Assembly (NCBI GenBank): GCA_015680905.1
Contig: CM027377.1
Coordinates: forward strand, 12,610,501 to 12,674,500
Source of the DNA: Coptis chinensis
Taxonomy: Eukaryota; Streptophyta; Magnoliopsida; Ranunculales; Ranunculaceae
DNA length: 64,000 nucleotides
Reading direction: 5' to 3'
The notes beneath the pieces were generated by a model that was not told the origin of the DNA, made no database searches, and worked only from the letters and a program-made list of their open reading frames with translations. Numbering within the stretch: position 1 is the stretch's first letter; each line of letters begins with the position of its first letter. The position numbers were made by a program, and so were the translations under genes. Below are positions 59,683-64,000 of this stretch, piece after piece.

Positions 59683-61200
59683 TTTAATAATAATTGTAAT
59701 TGCTTAGCCTGCCAGCTTTGTTATGACTTGGGAGTTGGACGAACTTCTAGTCATAGCTTATGTACGCTTCTCAGAATCATGTACCATAGATCCTATAGAA
59801 CCTTTAAAAGATTTTTTTTTTTTTTTTTTGTATTTCTGCGTATGTATCTTTGCTTCCACTGAGGAAGTTAAATGTCGCTTCAAATTTGACCCTCGCACAG
59901 ACCTTTTCCATCAGTTCATCAGATGAATGCTAATGTAATGGAAGACGTGGGTGAATTTTCTCGCCTATGTTTGTACACTTAATTTAGTGAAGTCTATCAT
60001 TTGCATTATTTGAAATTCTTTGCTTTCCCTTCTTTTATTTTTATTTTTTTTGCTTTCCCTTCTTTTATACTTTGACTTCCCCTTTTTTAACTCTAATTTG
60101 GGATGAACAGACAACCAGACTTGGGATGGATGAAGCGACTACAACAGATCCTTGGCAGGAAGCACCAGCGTAACCTACATGTAGGTGGATTGTTTTTTAT
60201 TCCTTTTTTATCGTAAAGATGAAGCATATTAGATAACAAATCAACAGTTGTAGGAGTGTAGGACAACATTCCCTATAATACAATAAAATTGATAGCAAAA
60301 AAGCGAGCAGCAACAATACCGGCTATAATTTGCTAAATGAAACTCCAAGTCAAGCAGTACACAGTAAAGAATCCCATCTCAATAGAAAGCCCCCAATGGG
60401 GTACAGTAAATAACCCAATCTCAATACATAGCTCCCACTGGGGTCTGCTTTCGCTTATCACATAATTTTGACCAAGTGTGAATAAACCCTTGGCTCAAGA
60501 TAATAGCCTCCTTCATAAACAGAGCTCTGCCCCCCCAAGGCACAAACTGTTCCTTGCAGGCTAACAATTCCTTCAATGAACTGGGAGCTACCCAGGCAAC
60601 CCCTAATTGATACCAAAAGTCTGCACAAACTTACTACTGAATAATGTTATATCTTCCAATTTTAATTTTTCTCCTATACAGGCGATATATGTTCTTCATC
60701 CAACACTAGGGCTAAAGACTGCTATTCTCGCTTTGCAATTGTTTGTAGATGGTGAGGTATGTCATCTCATCCTCTTCCCCAAAGTTACCGAGATAAATAA
60801 ATCGTCACCTATGTAATTTTCCTTGGCAAAATATGGGCACCTGAAAATAGTCATTTTAACTGCTTTCTCACGGGAAGCTCATGTTCACGGGAATCTGTTC
60901 TTACTAGGCATGGAAGAAAGTTGTTTATGTGGATCGGCTGCTGCAGTTGTTTAGATACGTTCCTCGCGAGCAGTTGACAATCCCTGATTTTGTGTTCCAG
61001 TTAAGTTTCCTGTCATATTCCAGTGGCTACTTACTTTAATTCCACTATTTGTTTTTAATGTCTGAAGAAAATTTTAAAAGAACGATAAGCATCATTCTCT
61101 CTGTCTAATAGTTTGTTTATGCAGGCATGATCTCGAGGTGAATGGAGGGAAAGGTCTTATTGTGGACCCTAGAACAAAGTATGTATACCACCGTCCTTAA
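55767..61200 (+). CDS. Macro-domain and CRAL-TRIO protein (GDAP2 homologue), 14 exons
   Basis: Exons: 55767-56081, 56193-56270, 56825-56880, 57252-57371, 57476-57546, 58004-58097, 58230-58442, 58568-58819, 59083-59191, 59452-59519, 60111-60180, 60682-60756, 60908-60999, 61125-61200. They sum to 1689 nt (562 residues plus TAA), all with GT-AG borders and matching phases. The protein matches the plant Appr-1-p processing family protein (Arabidopsis At1g69340 type) end to end: MYRSVATATTRGG start; macro domain at about residues 80-240 with VDAVVNSTNE, PGLHAAAGPGLAEECAALGG and VIHTVGPKYA (ADP-ribose loops); a linker; then a CRAL-TRIO/Sec14-like domain at about 400-550 (VMVVVGAHFLLRCLDLERFV, VYFHSAASLQ, YVLHPTLGLKTAILA). 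It probably binds ADP-ribose and a lipid; the cellular role is unclear. It looks fully functional. Confidence 0.95.
59565..59683. repeat. (GT)n microsatellite in intron 10
   Basis: About 35 uninterrupted TG units, then gtgcgt and gtatgt variant units. Lies in the intron between exons 10 and 11 of the macro/CRAL-TRIO gene. Confidence 0.95.
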
Positions 61201-61800
61201 GGTGCTTTCAAAGTTCTGCACCCGATGAAATTCTACCAGCAGGATCGGGATTGTCCATATTTCTGTTTTTGACGAGGAGGTGGGGTGGGGGAAGGGAATG
61301 GATAGAAATGTTTATAGTGTACAAGTAGTTGTGCTTTCTTGCTATTCAATTTAATTCATTTTGTACCCACTGAATTGAAATATAAAATAAGGCTTTGTGC
61401 TATGTTTTTGTGGTGTACAAATAACAATAAATTGGAGAGAACATGTGATAAAGAAGGAAATGTTTGAGAGTGTTTTGTGGTGGTCGGATATGGGGAATAG
61501 ATCTGATCATCAAAGACTTACAAAGTTAGAGTGATCAGTGGTGTTTGAGCACAAAGGTTAGTTTGGGCCAGTCCTACTGCCTATACGAGATCTGGGCCCA
61601 ATTTGATTCCAAATTGAACTGGCGGTGTGCTGCGATAGAGCCCACGTGGTATCTTCTATAAATAAAGAGAAATTTAAACCCGAAGAAAATTTTCTCGAAC
61701 AGACACAATTTGTGATGGGAAAGAAAGAATATTATTACAAGCAGTGTGACGATGTCTGCTCTGAGAAGAACAGAAAGAGGGAGGTCCCTGTGCTAAGTTA
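61201..61800. other. Intergenic stretch
   Basis: 3' flank of the macro/CRAL-TRIO gene, then a promoter-like segment with tctataaataaag at about 61655 ahead of the kelch-type remnant. Confidence 0.4.
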
Positions 61801-61819
61801 GAGATGATGAAGGAAACTG

Positions 61820-62819
61820 TCTGATTTGAAGGTGACCCCTTCATTGCGGTCCTCATCATCGTCCATGTATCGCTGCTTGAACTCGGATTCCAAACAGGCA
61901 AAGAAGTTGTTTATGGAATTTACTTTCTATGACCCGAAGATACACACTGTTTATTGGTACATGATCGATCCTTGAAAGAGTACAAACAGTGAAGCTAGCA
62001 CTCTGGTAGTCCCGATTTGCACAATTCCTCACCCTAAAATCGGTAGATGTTGTGGTTCTGTTGCTCTGGGGTCCAAAATATTTATGATGGGTGGTCTTTA
62101 CGAACATGATTATGAAGGTTCAAACATCTTCTCTTTTGATACTGCTACAAGTATTGATCAAGATTCGTTTGAGAATCCCCTTCCTCTGGCGTGGCGGAAG
62201 GAGCGCATTCGCTTGCTTGCCAAGAGGTCTAGCCCTGCACTAGTTGCTATACACGGCAAAAGTTATGTGTTTGGTTGTAGTTTCTGTCGCCCCAAACCCT
62301 GGGTTGAAGTTTTCGACCCAGACTTAAGCAAACACTTCGTTCCCTCTTGCCGAGCCTCCTTGTGAGATCCCCGATGGTCTCATTAGAACGGCTCTTGTGG
62401 CTAACGGGTACAAAATAATTTTGTGCCTGAGAAGATTATTGTTTTCTTTTGATGTGATTAATAATTTGTGGACTGAAATCTCCACGTCGTTTCTTCACAG
62501 ACCAAAACTCTGGTCTTGTAGCTAGACCCGCCATTGTTGATGATCTAATGTTTACTTATTCCGAAGGGGATGTGTATGTTTATGATTTTACTAAAGACAA
62601 CTGGTTTGAAATACCGGTGGAAGGTCTGGATGGATGTGTATGCTTATGATTCTACGAGTGTGCTACGTCGTACGGATTTATATCTGGGACATGTGGTTAA
62701 CATTGGAAACTGATCTTTGTCGTTTCTTTGGTACGATTAACATTGATAATTCTTCAGAAGAAGAACAAGTTTGGCGTTTGATGTTTGACTTTTCTAGTTA
62801 TAAGGGTTACAAACCCTGA
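61820..62819 (+). pseudogene. Kelch-repeat (F-box/kelch-like) pseudogene
   Basis: Plus-strand pieces in changing frames: LFMEFTFYDPKIHTVYWYMI then a stop near 61977; KIFMMGGLYEHDYEGSNIFS at 62077-62140, leading to ALVAIHGKSYVFGCSFCRPK and PWVEVFDPDLSKHFVP. A shift near 62350 gives LAEPPCEIPDGLIRTALVAN. Later pieces are VDDLMFTYSEGDVYVYDFTK and VYAYDSTSV. The repeated GG-Y, W and FD-P pattern is that of kelch blades in plant F-box/kelch proteins. No F-box is visible. It has stops and at least three frame changes. Confidence 0.65.
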
Positions 62820-63185
62820 AAGGAGAAGCTTTTTGGTTGCCGATGTTCAACTTATCGTATTGGTAGTGGAGGTTATTTTCCTAATTGTTTTGAGATGTAA
62901 TTTGCAAATTCATCTTGGCTTGAGAACTTAAGAACAAAATATTACCAATAATCTATTCATATTTGACGTTAAGTTTTTTTTGTACACTCATACAGGAAAT
63001 GATGACAGCCCACTTACATGAAACTAAGTTGGAGTTTTGCGCACAACCAAAACAAAGTAGTTATAGATTCGTGCACTTATTATGGAGTAGATTATTTCTC
63101 TTGATCAGTTGCAAAAAACCTTCATGTAAAGGGCAAATAGGAAAACACGAGAAATAGCACATGCAAGATGGAATATAATAACTTA
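62820..63185. other. Intergenic stretch, no gene seen
   Basis: AT-rich. No coding or RNA similarity recognised. Confidence 0.4.
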
Positions 63186-63240
63186 GTCCCACATCAGGAA
63201 AAGCATAAGGGTGAGAACACGGAAGTCCGCTATAAATAGA
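63186..63240 (+). promoter_or_regulatory. snRNA-type promoter motif pair (USE plus TATA)
   Basis: GTCCCACATCA at 63186-63196 matches the plant snRNA upstream sequence element (RTCCCACATCG) except for the last base. TATAAATAG starts 34 bp further on, the spacing of Pol II-type plant snRNA promoters. A start site would be expected near 63262. The sequence beyond (gtttt gtcaggggtgcgaggcg) matches no snRNA or snoRNA I know. Confidence 0.4.
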
Positions 63241-63935
63241 CGAGAGAAAATCGAAATGAAATAACCCGTTTTGTCAGGGGTGCGAGGCGACTCGTTGATG
63301 ATCGTTTAGAGATGACGCGTCGTGCCAACACCACTAAAAGCGAACACACTTTATAAAGGCGAGTGAGTTTACCCTACCTTGGTGACTTGCCCGTCAATTT
63401 TTGGAAGCCCTTATGGGGGTTAATCCACCGAGACTTCGTACACAAAATGGAAACTGATAATGCTCGAACTCGAAAAACTTCGAGTGATAATGACATTGAT
63501 GCTGCGTCCTTTTTGGTTTTTGCACTGTAGATTCGGACTGTTTGTACGTTTGTACATATTACGTTGCTTACCACTGATTTTACGATGTCACACGTTAAAT
63601 CATGGGACACTTTTGAGGAAGCGGATATTTCTCATTACCTCTTCAAATGAAGGATTCAGCGTTCTGCTCATTATGGAGCGGCATGACTTCACCATCTGAG
63701 ATGCACTAAACTTTAAAAAGAACAACCATTTCGATTCAAATCAAACTTCAATAAGGTAAAACTAAGGTTTGACAGAAACTGAGCTACTGATTCAGCACCT
63801 TTACAAGCGAAATGGGGAAAAGAACAACAAAACCCGTCTATTTGGACATACATGTTACCATACATTATTTGAGAATTGTGTTTCTCCTGCTAAGACATGC
63901 TGAAAAGAGCCAATACTAGTGTCAACCTGTGACAA
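63241..63935. other. Stretch without an identifiable gene
   Basis: If the preceding motif pair is active, a short non-coding RNA could lie at about 63262-63420. It has tgatgat at 63296, like a C box, but no clear D box. The rest shows nothing recognisable. Confidence 0.3.
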
Positions 63936-64000
63936 TCAAGCAGAATAAGTGTTCTTTGATATGAGATCAAAGGATATTCCATTCTCTTGCAACCGTTCTT
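63936..64000 (-). CDS. C-terminal end of a gene running off the right edge
   Basis: The minus strand is open from the window edge to a TGA at 63938-63936, encoding ERLQENGISFDLISKNTYSA. The composition and the clean stop with downstream AT-rich sequence suggest a real C-terminus, but 21 codons are too few to name the product. Confidence 0.4.
   Translation of the reverse strand, partial: ERLQENGISFDLISKNTYSA

Noticed and set aside
59569-59862. Open frame coding for alternating Cys and Val
   Set aside because: It is the (GT)n microsatellite read as codons, inside an intron.
63460-63699. Open frame of 79 codons
   Set aside because: No domain, odd composition and no splice or conservation signal.
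1-64000. CRISPR arrays, bacterial operons or ribosomal RNA
   Set aside because: None seen. Tandem repeats here are irregular and lie in transposons or plant intergenic DNA.

Overview
This window is a nuclear segment of a eudicot plant genome. Spliced genes with GT-AG introns, AT-rich intergenic DNA, LTR retrotransposons primed by plant initiator-Met and Asp-type tRNAs, PIF/Harbinger and hAT-type terminal repeats, and a UGT708-type C-glycosyltransferase all point that way. A member of the Caryophyllales (spinach, beet or quinoa relatives) would fit, but that is a guess from the general look of the genes. Nothing bacterial or organellar is present.

Layout. 1-1.36 kb: the E4-core exons of a ubiquitin conjugation factor E4 (PUB1/UFD2-like), entering from the left edge and frameshifted in its last visible exon. 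1.7-14.6 kb: a broken paralogue of the low-complexity gene at 36.2 kb, split by a 12.6-kb Ty3/Gypsy element of the Tat lineage. That element carries dual RNase H domains, two genes on its opposite strand and a tandem repeat. 14.9-18.6 kb: a decayed PIF/Harbinger (Pong-type) transposon. 18.6-21.9 kb: a unit with a decayed plant-mobile-domain gene between Harbinger-like ends. 22.3-35.2 kb: a minus-strand host gene of unknown identity. Copia element A (22.5-27.9 kb) sits in its intron. A 5'-truncated LINE sits in an exon and was itself hit by Copia element B (29.9-35.1 kb). 35.5-35.9 kb: a foldback MITE. 36.2-36.9 kb: an intact gene for an uncharacterised Q/K/T-rich repeat protein.

37.6-50.0 kb is the most unusual part: a 12.4-kb AT-rich interval bounded by hAT-like terminal inverted repeats and a near-perfect 8-bp target duplication. 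It holds no transposase. It holds broken, intron-bearing fragments of unrelated genes (a WEB-family coiled-coil gene, an X8-domain gene, a YTH-domain gene, unidentified exons and a promoter plus first exon). I read it as a candidate gene-capturing (Pack-type) hAT element or a patchwork built inside one.

50-64 kb is the gene-bearing end: a Tourist-like MITE with an internal 206-bp tandem duplication, an intact single-exon UGT708-like C-glycosyltransferase gene (52.1-53.5 kb), an intact 14-exon gene for a macro-domain plus CRAL-TRIO (GDAP2-like) protein (55.8-61.2 kb), a kelch-type pseudogene, an snRNA-type promoter motif pair, and the 3' end of a minus-strand gene leaving the right edge.

Three genes look intact: the repeat protein, the UGT and the GDAP2 homologue. 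They show no sign of working together. The rest is mainly a record of nested transposition.
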